Positions 16,686 through 24,682 of a DNA stretch of 64,000 nt are shown piece after piece (position 1 is the stretch's first letter; the number at the start of each line of letters is the position of its first letter). The notes under the pieces were generated by a model. That model was not told the origin of the DNA and searched no databases. It saw only the letters and a program-made list of their open reading frames with translations. The DNA lies in contig NZ_JACHWJ010000005.1 of assembly GCF_014191305.1 (NCBI RefSeq), forward strand, positions 186,001 to 250,000, given 5' to 3'. The position numbers and the translations under genes are program-made. The stretch comes from Pseudoclavibacter helvolus. Its GTDB lineage: Bacteria; Actinomycetota; Actinomycetes; Actinomycetales; Microbacteriaceae.

Positions 16686-18314
16686 ATGAGCACACCCGTA
16701 CCCGCAGCAGGCCGCAATGAGCGCGAAGCAGACGTCGCCAGCCCAGGCACCGGCCGCGTCGCCGAGGAAACAGCCGGCAGCGTCACCGTCACCATCGGCC
16801 TGCGCCCGCTCGAGCCCTCCGAGGTGGTCGCGGTCGCGCGGCATGGCGTGCTCGTCGAAGTCGCGCCGGACGCACTCGCCGAGGTCGCCCGCTCGCGTGA
16901 GCTCATCGAGCGCCTCGCGGACGACCCGAACCCGCATTACGGCATCTCGACGGGCTTCGGCGCGCTCGCGACGACCTTCATCGCGCCGGAGCGGCGCGTG
17001 CAGCTGCAGGCGAGCCTCGTCCGCTCGCACGCGGCGGGCACGGGCCCCGAGGTGGAGCGCGAGGTGATTCGGGCGCTGCAGCTCCTGCGCCTGCAGACGC
17101 TCACGACGGGGCGTACCGGGGTGCGCCCGATTGTCGTCAAGACGTACGCGGCCATGTTGAACGCCGGCATCACGCCGATCGTGCGCGAATACGGCTCCCT
17201 CGGCTGCTCGGGCGATCTCGCCCCGCTCTCCCACCTGGCGCTCGCCGCGACGGGCGAGGGGACGGTGCGCGACGCATCCGGCACCGAGGTGGATGCCCGA
17301 GACGCGCTCGTCGCGGCCGGCATCGAGCCGCTCGTGCTCCGCGAGAAGGAGGGCCTCGCGCTCATCAACGGCACGGACGGGATGCTCGGGATGCTGCTGC
17401 TCGCCATCCACGACATCGAGATGCTCCTCACGACGGCCGACGTCGCGGCGGCGATGTCGGTCGAGAGCCAGTTCGCGACCGACGCCGTCTTCGCCGCTGA
17501 TCTGCAGGCACTGCGCCCGCAGCTCGGGCAGGGTGACTCCGCAGCGAACCTGCGCCGCTTCCTCGCCGGGTCCCCCATCGTCGCGAGCCACCGCGGCGCC
17601 GACGACGGCCGGGTGCAGGACGCCTACTCGCTGCGCTGCTCCCCGCAGGTGCACGGCGCGGCCCGCGACACGGTCGCGCACGCGACCCTGATCGCGTCGC
17701 GGGAGCTCGCGTCCGCCGTCGACAACCCCGTCGTGACGGTGGATGGTCGGGTCGCCTCGAACGGCAACTTCCACGGGGCGCCGGTCGCGTACGTGCTCGA
17801 CTTCCTCGCGATCGCGGTCGCCGACGTGGCGAGCATCTCCGAGCGGCGCACCGACCGCGCCCTCGACCCGGCCCGCAACCGCGGGTTGCCGCCGTTCCTC
17901 GCACACGAAGTCGGCGTCGACTCCGGCCTCATGATCGCGCAGTACGCTGCGGCCGGCATCGTGTCTGAGTTGAAGCGGCTGGCGGTGCCCGCATCCGTCG
18001 ACTCGATCCCGTCGTCGGCGATGCAGGAGGACCACGTGTCGATGGGCTGGGCCGCAGCCCGCAAGCTGCGCCGCGCCGTCGACGGACTCGGGCGGGTACT
18101 CGCCATCGAGGTGCTCACCGGGTCGCGCGCGTTGCAGCTGCGAGCACCGCTCGAGCCGGGGCCCGCGACCGCAGCCGTCAGCGCTCTCGTCGCCACCGTC
18201 TCCGCCGGCGCAGGCCCCGACCGCTTCCTCAGCCCCGAGATGGAGGCCGTGGCTGAGCTCGTGCTCTCCGGCGAGGTCGCCCGGACCGCGCTCGAGAACT
18301 CAGCCGCGAACTGA
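16686..18314 (+). CDS. hutH: Histidine ammonia-lyase
   Basis: 542 residues; the family is usually near 510, and the extra length is an N-terminal tail of about 30 residues. It removes ammonia from L-histidine to give urocanate. The MIO prosthetic group would form from C174-S175-G176 in GSLGCSGDLAPLSH; most family members read Ala-Ser-Gly, so Cys replaces Ala here, a variant also seen in part of the family. Other signatures are YGISTGFG, QDAYSLRC and VDNPVV. The ATG at 16686 is chosen; the upstream frame is not protein-like. No hutU, hutI or transporter is nearby, so the rest of the pathway must be elsewhere. Confidence 0.92.
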   Translation: MSTPVPAAGRNEREADVASPGTGRVAEETAGSVTVTIGLRPLEPSEVVAVARHGVLVEVAPDALAEVARSRELIERLADDPNPHYGISTGFGALATTFIAPERRVQLQASLVRSHAAGTGPEVEREVIRALQLLRLQTLTTGRTGVRPIVVKTYAAMLNAGITPIVREYGSLGCSGDLAPLSHLALAATGEGTVRDASGTEVDARDALVAAGIEPLVLREKEGLALINGTDGMLGMLLLAIHDIEMLLTTADVAAAMSVESQFATDAVFAADLQALRPQLGQGDSAANLRRFLAGSPIVASHRGADDGRVQDAYSLRCSPQVHGAARDTVAHATLIASRELASAVDNPVVTVDGRVASNGNFHGAPVAYVLDFLAIAVADVASISERRTDRALDPARNRGLPPFLAHEVGVDSGLMIAQYAAAGIVSELKRLAVPASVDSIPSSAMQEDHVSMGWAAARKLRRAVDGLGRVLAIEVLTGSRALQLRAPLEPGPATAAVSALVATVSAGAGPDRFLSPEMEAVAELVLSGEVARTALENSAAN

Positions 18315-18384
18315 ACGCGCGAGCTGACGGACGCGCTGGCCCGACCCCGCGCATCCGCTCGCTCACGCGCAGCCCCCGACCTCA

Positions 18385-18442
18385 GGATGGGAAAGTCGCT
18401 TCGTTGCGGGAAGTTCCCCACAACGAAGCGAGGTTCCCATCC
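18385..18442. terminator. Two-level palindrome between convergent hutH and nitroreductase genes
   Basis: 22-base arms (18385-18406 and 18421-18442, 20 positions pairing) enclose a second small palindrome GGGAAGTTCCC. The ends GGATGGGAA/TTCCCATCC recall the TTGCAA-loop elements (distant copy D). Position suggests a bidirectional terminator. Confidence 0.7.
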
Positions 18443-18479
18443 CGAAACGGAATTGCGGCGGGTTCGTGGCCGCCCCGAG

Positions 18480-19292
18480 CTACCTGCCAGACGAAGGCGT
18501 AGCCTCGTCCCATCCCCGCTGTGGGGTCTCGCAGGTGTCGCGGAACACGTACTGCGAGGGCAGCTTTCGCTGGTGTGACGACCAGTCGATGGCGGGGCGG
18601 CGCTGCTCCTTGGGGAGGTAGCCGAGGCGGTAGACGGCCATGAGCTCGAACTCGTCCGGCACCTTGAGCAGGTCGACGATCTTGTCCCATTGGCCGGGCA
18701 CCTCCATGGGGAACGACACGAACTGGATGCCCATGCCGATCTCGCCCGTCGTGAGCCAGATGTTCTCCATCGCGGCGCCCATGCTGAAGACCGAGTAGAA
18801 CGACGACAGCTCGCCCGGCCGGTATTCGGCGCGGTCGAGCATGACGCCGAGGAGCAGCGGGGAGCCGGCGACGAGCTTCCGGTTCTCTTCGCCGAGCGTG
18901 TTGGGCACGCGCAGGGAGTTCATGAGGAACTGCCCACGCTTCGTGAAGACCTGGCTCGTGAGCGGCCGCAACGGTGCGGGGAGCTTGTCGAACAGCATCC
19001 CGTCGCGCCGCTGCTCCATCTCCTCCTTGCTGAACCGGAAGTACGGCTTGTAGCGCTCGAAGAACGTGCCGTTGCTCATCGCGGTCGTCATGCTCTCGCC
19101 GCTGATGCTCGCGATCGCCTCGATCGTCTCGCGAGCCTCCACAACGACGAATCGCCACGGCTGGCTGTTGAGCTGCGAAGGCGCACGACCGGCGACCTCC
19201 ATGAGGAGGCGCTGGTGCTCCTCGCTGACGGGATCGGGAAGGAAGGGGCCGTTCGTGGTCTTGCGGCGTCGCAGAACGTCGAGGAATTCCAT
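18480..19292 (-). CDS. Nitroreductase family protein
   Basis: 270 residues. FMN-dependent nitroreductase fold: the N-terminal [15 protein letters not shown], then [18 protein letters not shown], where the [10 protein letters not shown] segment contacts FMN, and later [23 protein letters not shown]. It probably reduces nitro, quinone or flavin-like electrophiles with NAD(P)H. The middle is longer than in small nitroreductases ([22 protein letters not shown] insertion). It is single, with palindromes on both sides. Confidence 0.87.
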   Translation of the reverse strand: MEFLDVLRRRKTTNGPFLPDPVSEEHQRLLMEVAGRAPSQLNSQPWRFVVVEARETIEAIASISGESMTTAMSNGTFFERYKPYFRFSKEEMEQRRDGMLFDKLPAPLRPLTSQVFTKRGQFLMNSLRVPNTLGEENRKLVAGSPLLLGVMLDRAEYRPGELSSFYSVFSMGAAMENIWLTTGEIGMGIQFVSFPMEVPGQWDKIVDLLKVPDEFELMAVYRLGYLPKEQRRPAIDWSSHQRKLPSQYVFRDTCETPQRGWDEATPSSGR

Positions 19293-19332
19293 GCGCTGAG
19301 TCTGGCGTATCAGTCTGAAACGTGTGCCGAGC

Positions 19333-19396
19333 GATCACTGCCAGGGAAATGGCCCTCTAGCACTCACTCTGAAGGGCGATTCGGCTGCCAGCGATC
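19333..19396. repeat. Palindromic element, ATCGCTGCCAG family, copy 1
   Basis: Left arm GATCACTGCCAG (19333-19344) and right arm CTGCCAGCGATC (19385-19396), with inner GGCCCT / AGGGC blocks. The same blocks recur at 21849-21993. It lies between the upstream gene's stop (19437) and the nitroreductase start, in terminator position for a - strand transcript. Confidence 0.65.
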
Positions 19397-19436
19397 GCCA
19401 GGACAAGCCCAAGAAGGGGTGTTTGGCTTGCAGGTG

Positions 19437-19775
19437 TCAGCGGCGCGTGGATGCGCGCACCGCGAGCGCGTAGAAGGGTGCGGCGGTGAGGGCGAGCGAC
19501 GGGTGGCGCCGCGAGTGGGTGCCAGCGAAGGGGATCGCGGCGAGCGGCACCGCGGTCGGCAGCAGCAGCTTTCCGGCGCGGCGGCGGCGCTCGTCGCGGC
19601 TCGTGAGCAACGCGACGCCCGCGGCGAGTGTCAGCGCGGATGTGCAGATGTAGAGAGCGTGGTGGATCCAGTGCCAGCGACCGGTTCGCACCACTCCGGT
19701 CGCGACGCTGAGCCCAAGCGCGCAGTTGGCGGCGTAGCTTGTCGTCGCGGCGACCAGCAGCGGGGGCACATTCAC
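19437..19775 (-). CDS. Small hypothetical membrane protein in the type III PKS operon
   Basis: 112 residues from a GTG at 19775 (VNVPPLLVAATTSY); the frame is open further upstream but lacks membrane character there. Four likely membrane segments: LLVAATTSYAANCALGLSVAT, WIHHALYICTSALTLAAGVALL, LLLPTAVPLAAIPFAG and SLALTAAPFYALAVRA, with a basic RDERRRRAGK loop. It lies 71 bases after the methyltransferase gene on the same strand. Homologous operons often end in a membrane prenyltransferase, but this protein is too short for that. No family recognised. Confidence 0.65.
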   Translation of the reverse strand: MNVPPLLVAATTSYAANCALGLSVATGVVRTGRWHWIHHALYICTSALTLAAGVALLTSRDERRRRAGKLLLPTAVPLAAIPFAGTHSRRHPSLALTAAPFYALAVRASTRR

Positions 19776-19846
19776 GACGCCGAAACTACACGGGCGGCCT
19801 GAAGCGAAGGCTGGAGCCGTGCGCTCTCGGCGGGACGAGCATCCGC

Positions 19847-20569
19847 TCACCCCTGCGGTGTGAGCGTCTCGTCTCGAGTCAGCAGCAGCCGGTACGGGAG
19901 CTCGCATCGCACGAGCCAGCCCTGCGGAACCGCGGCACGGAGTTCGGGGGCCGTGTAGCTGCGGCGGATGGACAGCGTCCCGTCGTAGTGCACAAACGAC
20001 CCGCGGTCGAGGGGCTTCGTCGCGGCGCCGAACGCGGCGAGCGCGAGTCGTCCGCGTTCGATGTCGCTGTGCAGGGCGAGCGGGGCGAGGGACGCGCTGT
20101 CGGCGAGCAGGCTGGCGAGCGCGTCCGGGTCGAGGTGGTGCAGCAGGTGGTTGGAGGTGACGATGTCGAAGCGCTCCCCCGCCGCCACGAGCTCGCCGCT
20201 CGAGGCCGCCCGGAAGTCGACGCCGAGCCGCGTCAGCCCGCGCGACTCCACGAACTCGTGCGCCCGCTCATCGGGGTCGATCGCGGTCACCTCGAGGCGG
20301 AGTCCGTCGCGTGCCGCCCACGAGGTGAGGGCGAGCGGAATGTCGCCGCCCCCGAAACCGATATCCAGCAGCCTGGATGCGCGCCGCCGGTCGAGCACGG
20401 GCCGCACGTCGCGCAGATACACACGCCGCCACCCGGCCACGAGCGCGTTCACGGCGCGGAACTGGGCATACGTCGCGAAGAGGCGGTCGCGGTCGCAGTC
20501 GGGGTCGTCCATGAGCTCGAGCGAGGTCGTGTCGCGTGGCAACGAGAAGCGGGAACGGGATGCACTCAC
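19847..20569 (-). CDS. SAM-dependent methyltransferase, type III PKS-associated
   Basis: 240 residues, GTG start. Class I methyltransferase fold: motif I LLDIGFGGGDIPLAL, acidic residue of motif II in VTAIDPDERA, and FDIVTSNHLLHHLD as motif IV. The N-terminal MDDPDCDRDRLFATYAQFRAVNALVAGWRRVYLRDV is characteristic of methyltransferases found next to type III polyketide synthases. It probably methylates the product of the synthase at 20681-21790, 111 bases upstream. Confidence 0.87.
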   Translation of the reverse strand: MSASRSRFSLPRDTTSLELMDDPDCDRDRLFATYAQFRAVNALVAGWRRVYLRDVRPVLDRRRASRLLDIGFGGGDIPLALTSWAARDGLRLEVTAIDPDERAHEFVESRGLTRLGVDFRAASSGELVAAGERFDIVTSNHLLHHLDPDALASLLADSASLAPLALHSDIERGRLALAAFGAATKPLDRGSFVHYDGTLSIRRSYTAPELRAAVPQGWLVRCELPYRLLLTRDETLTPQG

Positions 20570-20680
20570 TGCAGCGGGCCGCTCGTTCGGGGTCGGCGGG
20601 TTGCGGCAAGCGACCGGGTTGCCGACGGGACCGTCCTCGGAGCTGTGACGTTCACGAGACCGCCAAGCCGCGCTCGAACC

Positions 20681-21790
20681 TCACGCGCGCATCCGCGTGA
20701 ACCGACCGACCTCCACCGTCAGGCCCGGCCCGAACGCCATCGCGCAGAGCGCCTCGCCGACGCCCTCGAGGTGCGTGTCGTCGGCCCCCTCTGCCAGCAG
20801 CCGCTCGAGAATGAACAGCACGGTGGCGCTCGACATGTTGCCGTAGTCGCGCAGCACGCCGCGCGACGGGGCGAGCTGTTCTTCTGTGAGCCCGAGCGAC
20901 TGCTCAACCTTGTCGAGGATGCTCCGCCCGCCCGGGTGGATGGCCCACAGCGGCGTCTCAGCTGGCACGGTCGGCGCGAGCAGGGGCGCGACGACGTCCT
21001 CGATCGACGCCCCGATGATGCTCGGCACGTACCCGGAGAGGCGCATCCGGAACCCGCTGTCGCCGATCGTCCAGGCCATCTCCGACTCGCCCTCGTCGGT
21101 GATGGTGCTCTCGAGGGCGTCGATGCTCAGGATGCTCGTGCCAGCGGGCGCGGGGCGTGCGGTCACAAGGGCTGCCGCGGCCCCGTCGGCGAAGACGGAG
21201 GTGGCGACGATCTGCTCGGGGTCGTTGGAGCTGGTCAGGTGGATGGTGCACAGCTCGACGCACACGATAAGGACCACGGCGTTCGGGTCGGCGCGGGCGA
21301 ACGCATCCGCTGCCCGCAGCGCCGGGAAGGCGCCGTAGCAGCCCATGAAGCCGAGGTGGAAGCGCTGCACGCGCGGTGACAGGCCGAGGCCGCGCACGAT
21401 CTCGTAGTCGGGGCCGGGCGCGTAGAAGCCGGTGCAGGAGACGGTGACGACGTGCGTGATGTCGGATGCTTCGAGCCCGCTGCCGTCGAGGGCGGAGCGG
21501 GCCGCGCCGAGCAGCAGCTCCGGGACACGCTCGGCGTAGAGCTGGTTGCGGGCACCCGTCGATGCGTCGAGGACGATCCCGTCAGCGACGAGGGCCGAGT
21601 CGGAGCCGCCGGCGAGCGCATCCACGACCGTGTGCCTGCGGTTGATCGCCGAGCCGTCGAACGCCGCGCCGATGAGGCGGGCACCGAGGCGGTTGACGCC
21701 CGGCTGGCCTGCGAATAGGTCACGGGCCTGGGTCTGCGGCAGCTCGGTCGGGGGTACTGCGGTGCCGATGCTGCGGATGTGCACGCTCAC
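20681..21790 (-). CDS. Type III polyketide synthase (chalcone/stilbene synthase-like)
   Basis: 369 residues from a GTG at 21790 (VSVHIRSIGTAVPP). It condenses malonyl-CoA units on an acyl-CoA starter, probably to an alkylresorcinol, pyrone or naphthol. The catalytic triad is visible: C151 in GFMGCYGAF, H285 in WAIHPGGRS and N318 in DYGNMSSAT. Length is within the usual 350-400. Together with the following methyltransferase and small membrane protein it forms a compact - strand operon, an arrangement common in actinobacteria where the products are often membrane-associated phenolic lipids. Confidence 0.93.
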   Translation of the reverse strand: MSVHIRSIGTAVPPTELPQTQARDLFAGQPGVNRLGARLIGAAFDGSAINRRHTVVDALAGGSDSALVADGIVLDASTGARNQLYAERVPELLLGAARSALDGSGLEASDITHVVTVSCTGFYAPGPDYEIVRGLGLSPRVQRFHLGFMGCYGAFPALRAADAFARADPNAVVLIVCVELCTIHLTSSNDPEQIVATSVFADGAAAALVTARPAPAGTSILSIDALESTITDEGESEMAWTIGDSGFRMRLSGYVPSIIGASIEDVVAPLLAPTVPAETPLWAIHPGGRSILDKVEQSLGLTEEQLAPSRGVLRDYGNMSSATVLFILERLLAEGADDTHLEGVGEALCAMAFGPGLTVEVGRFTRMRA

Positions 21791-21848
21791 GCCACGACGG
21801 TACGCCTCGCATCCTGAGAGCACCCGCGCGCCGCCGCGAGCCAGCACA

Positions 21849-21993
21849 ATCGCTGCCAGAGAGATGGCCCTATACGCCGCCCCTTAGGGGCACATCGGCT
21901 GGCAGCGATCACGCATGGTCGACCCTCGAGGGCACATCGACTGGCAGCGATCACGGAGGGGCGCCCCTGAAGGGCACATCGACTGGCAGCGAT
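21849..21993. repeat. Palindromic/direct repeat cluster, ATCGCTGCCAG family, copy 2
   Basis: One left arm ATCGCTGCCAG (21849-21859) faces three copies of its complement CTGGCAGCGAT at 21899, 21941 and 21983. Copies 2 and 3 share a longer direct repeat GGGCACATCGACTGGCAGCG. The region 21791-22091 between the PKS start and the M23 stop holds no gene. Confidence 0.8.
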
Positions 21994-22040
21994 GCAACCG
22001 CGAGTGCCCGTGAGACTCACAAGTCCCGCAAGACCCGGTA

Positions 22041-22074
22041 GACCCGCAAGAAGCCGTCAAAGAGGGCGCGGGTC
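22041..22074 (-). terminator. Possible terminator after the M23 peptidase gene
   Basis: 7-bp inverted repeat GACCCGC (22041-22047) / GCGGGTC (22068-22074) 18 bases beyond the stop on the - strand; loop of 20 bases, so only a weak candidate. Confidence 0.35.
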
Positions 22075-22091
22075 ACACCGCCTCGCCCCCG

Positions 22092-23363
22092 CTACTCGCC
22101 CGGGTAGGTCATGAGGTCGCCGGTGAGCGGCACCTGGCCGGTGCGCTCCCCCGCGTTCGCCTTGTCGACCTCGTACCCCTTGCCCTGTTCGCCGGCGTCG
22201 AGGGCGGCCTGCGAGGTGACCTGGCCGTCGAGCGTGAACGTGTCGAACACGAACGGCAGCCCGTTGGAGGCGAGGGGGTTCGGGGAGTCCATGATGTGGA
22301 AGTGGAGGTGCGGGGCGTCGGTGTTGCCGGTGTTGCCGAGCAGGCCGAGGCGGTCTCCGCGCGTGAGCTGCTGCCCGACTTCGAGCTCGAAGGCGTTTCC
22401 AGTCTTGAGGTGCGCGTAGAAGGCGTAGTTGCCGCCGCCGATGTCCTGCACGACATAGTTGCCGCCGTATTCGTCGAGCGTGAGCGTGGGGCCGGGAGCT
22501 GTGCCGGCCTTCTGCTCCTCGCGGTCGCTTGTGATGGCGACGATGGGCCCGTCGGCGACGGCGATGACGTTCTCGCCGAAGCCGGGGTAGCTGCGCGCGT
22601 TGTCGCGGGCCCCGTCGTAGAGCTTCATCGTCGGGGTGAGCTTGACGTAGTCGATGGCCCAGCGTTCCGGCGCCCAGTAGGTGCCGTTGATGGGGCTGAC
22701 GGCACCGCGGTGCGCGGTGAGGCCGCAGCAGCCGTTGGCGTCGAGCCAGCCGCTTCCGGTGAGGGGCGGGCCGATGACAGCAACCTCGCGTCTGTCGACG
22801 GCGACGGCCTGCGTGGTCTCGGCGATGGTCTTCTCGTACAGCGGCAGTTGCGCCTTGGGCATCTCGACGGTGACGGTGTGGTCGATGCGGTCAGGCACGT
22901 CGGTGTCGGATGCGACGGTCGCGTCCATCCACACCGTCGCGTTCTGCCCAGGCCCGAGCTCAAGCCCTCCGCCGTCGGTGGCACCGGCCACGCGCATCAC
23001 GTTGTTCAGGTCGTCACCCTCGAGCTCCTGCAGCACCGTTCCGCCGCTGCTCGCCTCGACCGCCTGGATCTTCACCTTCGACGGCGACCCGTTGGTGAGC
23101 TGCAGCTCGTAGGCGAGGTGGATGCGCTCATCCGTGCCGAGCACGGGGATGGGCGCGGCGAGGGCGGAGACGACGACGGGCGTGAACTGCTCGCCGGTGG
23201 CTCCGGGTGCGGTCTCGACGGGAGGCGTCTCGCTGACGGACGGGGGTGCATCCGCCCCGATGGTGAGGGCCGGGCTCGCCGAGCAGGCGCTGAGGAACAG
23301 GAGGCCCGCCGCCGCGAGGGCGGCCGAGAAGACACGCGCGTTCCCCGCCCTGATGCCGGTCAT
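22092..23363 (-). CDS. M23 family metallopeptidase lipoprotein
   Basis: 423 residues. Lipoprotein signal with lipobox LFLSAC near residue 27, then a Pro/Thr-rich linker, a beta-rich middle domain of about 150 residues, and a C-terminal M23 (LytM-like) zinc peptidase domain. Visible motifs: AHRGAVSPINGTYWAPERWAIDYVKL, where the Asp of AIDY is a zinc ligand, and HLHFHIMD, the final H-x-H. In this variant the residue before AIDY is Trp, not the His of classical HxGIDY motifs, although AHRG upstream may supply one. It probably acts on peptidoglycan cross-bridges outside the membrane or has become an adaptor. Confidence 0.85.
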   Translation of the reverse strand: MTGIRAGNARVFSAALAAAGLLFLSACSASPALTIGADAPPSVSETPPVETAPGATGEQFTPVVVSALAAPIPVLGTDERIHLAYELQLTNGSPSKVKIQAVEASSGGTVLQELEGDDLNNVMRVAGATDGGGLELGPGQNATVWMDATVASDTDVPDRIDHTVTVEMPKAQLPLYEKTIAETTQAVAVDRREVAVIGPPLTGSGWLDANGCCGLTAHRGAVSPINGTYWAPERWAIDYVKLTPTMKLYDGARDNARSYPGFGENVIAVADGPIVAITSDREEQKAGTAPGPTLTLDEYGGNYVVQDIGGGNYAFYAHLKTGNAFELEVGQQLTRGDRLGLLGNTGNTDAPHLHFHIMDSPNPLASNGLPFVFDTFTLDGQVTSQAALDAGEQGKGYEVDKANAGERTGQVPLTGDLMTYPGE

Positions 23364-23441
23364 GGGTTGAGCTTAGGCTCGCGAACGGAGGCTCGCCAGG
23401 TGAAAACGCAATGGTTGGCGGCAGCACACGGCCAGCGCGAA

Positions 23442-23457
23442 GTGACCATCGTTTCAC
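23442..23457. promoter_or_regulatory. Weak LacI-type operator candidate before the AraR-like gene
   Basis: GTGACCATCGTTTCAC has GTGA/TCAC ends like the perfect palindrome before araB (24632-24647), but the centre is imperfect. It could mediate autoregulation; evidence is slight. Confidence 0.25.
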
Positions 23458-23498
23458 GGGCCGACCGGGCCCGACGGCCGATCGGAGATAATCAACCC

Positions 23499-24506
23499 GT
23501 GCCGACTCCCAGCCCCGCCTCGACGCCGCGTGCCGCGAGCGTCTTCGACGTCGCGAAGACGGCCGGTGTCTCGCACCAGACTGTCTCGCGCGTGCTCAAC
23601 AACCACCCGAGCGTGCGCGAGACGACGCGCGCGAAGGTACTGGATGCGATGCGCGAGCTCGACTACCGCCCGAACCTCGCGGCCCGCACCCTGTCGTCGA
23701 AGCGCAGCCGCACGCTCGGCGTCATCTCGACGTCGAAGGGCGAGTTCGGGCCGGCATCGAGCATCTCGGCGATCACCGAGGCGGCCCGCTCGCGCGGCTA
23801 CAGCACGATCATCGAGTACGCCGACGAGCTGTCGCCGACCTCGGTGGATGCGGCCCTTGCGAGCCTCGCGGAGCTCGCGGTCGAGGGCATCGTCGCGGTC
23901 GCCCCGCAGACCCGGGTACTCGAGGCGCTGCAGTCGACGCACACGAGCATCCCCTTCGTGACGGTGCAGAACCGCGAGACGCTCGATGGAGTCGAGGTGG
24001 CATTCGACCAGTTCCGCGGGGCCCAGCTCGCGACAAAACACCTGCTCGACCTCGGCCACACCAGGATCGTGCACCTCGCCGGGCCCGGCGACTGGCTCGA
24101 CGCGACCTCGCGTCTGCATGGCTACGAACACGCGATGACGGAGCGCGGCTTGTCACCCCAGCACGTCGACGCCCGGGCCTGGACCCCGGCCGCCGGCTAT
24201 GGGGCAGGCCGCGAATTGCTCACTTCCGATGCCACCGCGATCTTCTGCTCGAACGACCAGCTGGCGCTCGGCGTGCTCCACGCCGCCCACGAGCTGGGCG
24301 TCGAGATACCGGGCCGCGTCAGCCTCATCGGCTTCGACGACATCCCAGAGGCGGCCCACTTCTGGCCGCCGCTGACCACGATCCGGCAGGACTTCTCGGT
24401 CGCGGGCCGCCGCTGCGTCGAGCAGCTGCTGGACGACGGGGACGCGACACCCGCAACGGAGCTGACGCTGGTGACGCGCGCATCCACGGGTCCCACCCCG
24501 ATCTAG
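23499..24506 (+). CDS. LacI family regulator, probable arabinose repressor
   Basis: 335 residues, GTG start behind a CGGAGA ribosome binding site. The LacI headpiece SVFDVAKTAGVSHQTVSRVLNNHPSVRETTRAKVLDAMRELDYRPNLAARTLSS is followed by a periplasmic-binding-like effector domain with IPFVTVQN, TRIVHLAGPGDW and a closing RVSLIGFDDIPEAAHFWPPLTTI. It lies directly upstream of araBDA on the same strand, 176 bases away, and the araB promoter holds a perfect LacI-style palindrome. In several actinobacteria the L-arabinose regulator AraR is of this LacI type, hence the suggested role. Confidence 0.85.
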   Translation: MPTPSPASTPRAASVFDVAKTAGVSHQTVSRVLNNHPSVRETTRAKVLDAMRELDYRPNLAARTLSSKRSRTLGVISTSKGEFGPASSISAITEAARSRGYSTIIEYADELSPTSVDAALASLAELAVEGIVAVAPQTRVLEALQSTHTSIPFVTVQNRETLDGVEVAFDQFRGAQLATKHLLDLGHTRIVHLAGPGDWLDATSRLHGYEHAMTERGLSPQHVDARAWTPAAGYGAGRELLTSDATAIFCSNDQLALGVLHAAHELGVEIPGRVSLIGFDDIPEAAHFWPPLTTIRQDFSVAGRRCVEQLLDDGDATPATELTLVTRASTGPTPI

Positions 24507-24631
24507 CGGCCGGCCCGACAGAGCAGCGCGCCTCGCCCCAAAGCCGCGCTTTGGCCATGCGACGCATTCCCGGGCCCGGGACGCGCCTCCGGTTCCCTTT
24601 TCAAGGTTCTTGTCGTAGCCTCTCCCACAGA

Positions 24632-24647
24632 ATGTGATCGATCACAT
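24632..24647. promoter_or_regulatory. Perfect 16-base palindromic operator upstream of araB
   Basis: ATGTGATCGATCACAT, centred 43 bases before the araB ATG. The central CG and TGTGA/TCACA arms are typical of LacI-family operators. The spacing (4 bases between TGTGA and TCACA) does not fit a CRP site, which needs 6. Confidence 0.65.
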
Positions 24648-24682
24648 GACCTCGAGGCACAGCCAAAGGAGACCTGCCGACG

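Noticed and set aside
24632-24647. CRP/cAMP site before araB
   Set aside because: TGTGA and TCACA are only four bases apart; a CRP site needs six. A LacI-type operator fits better.
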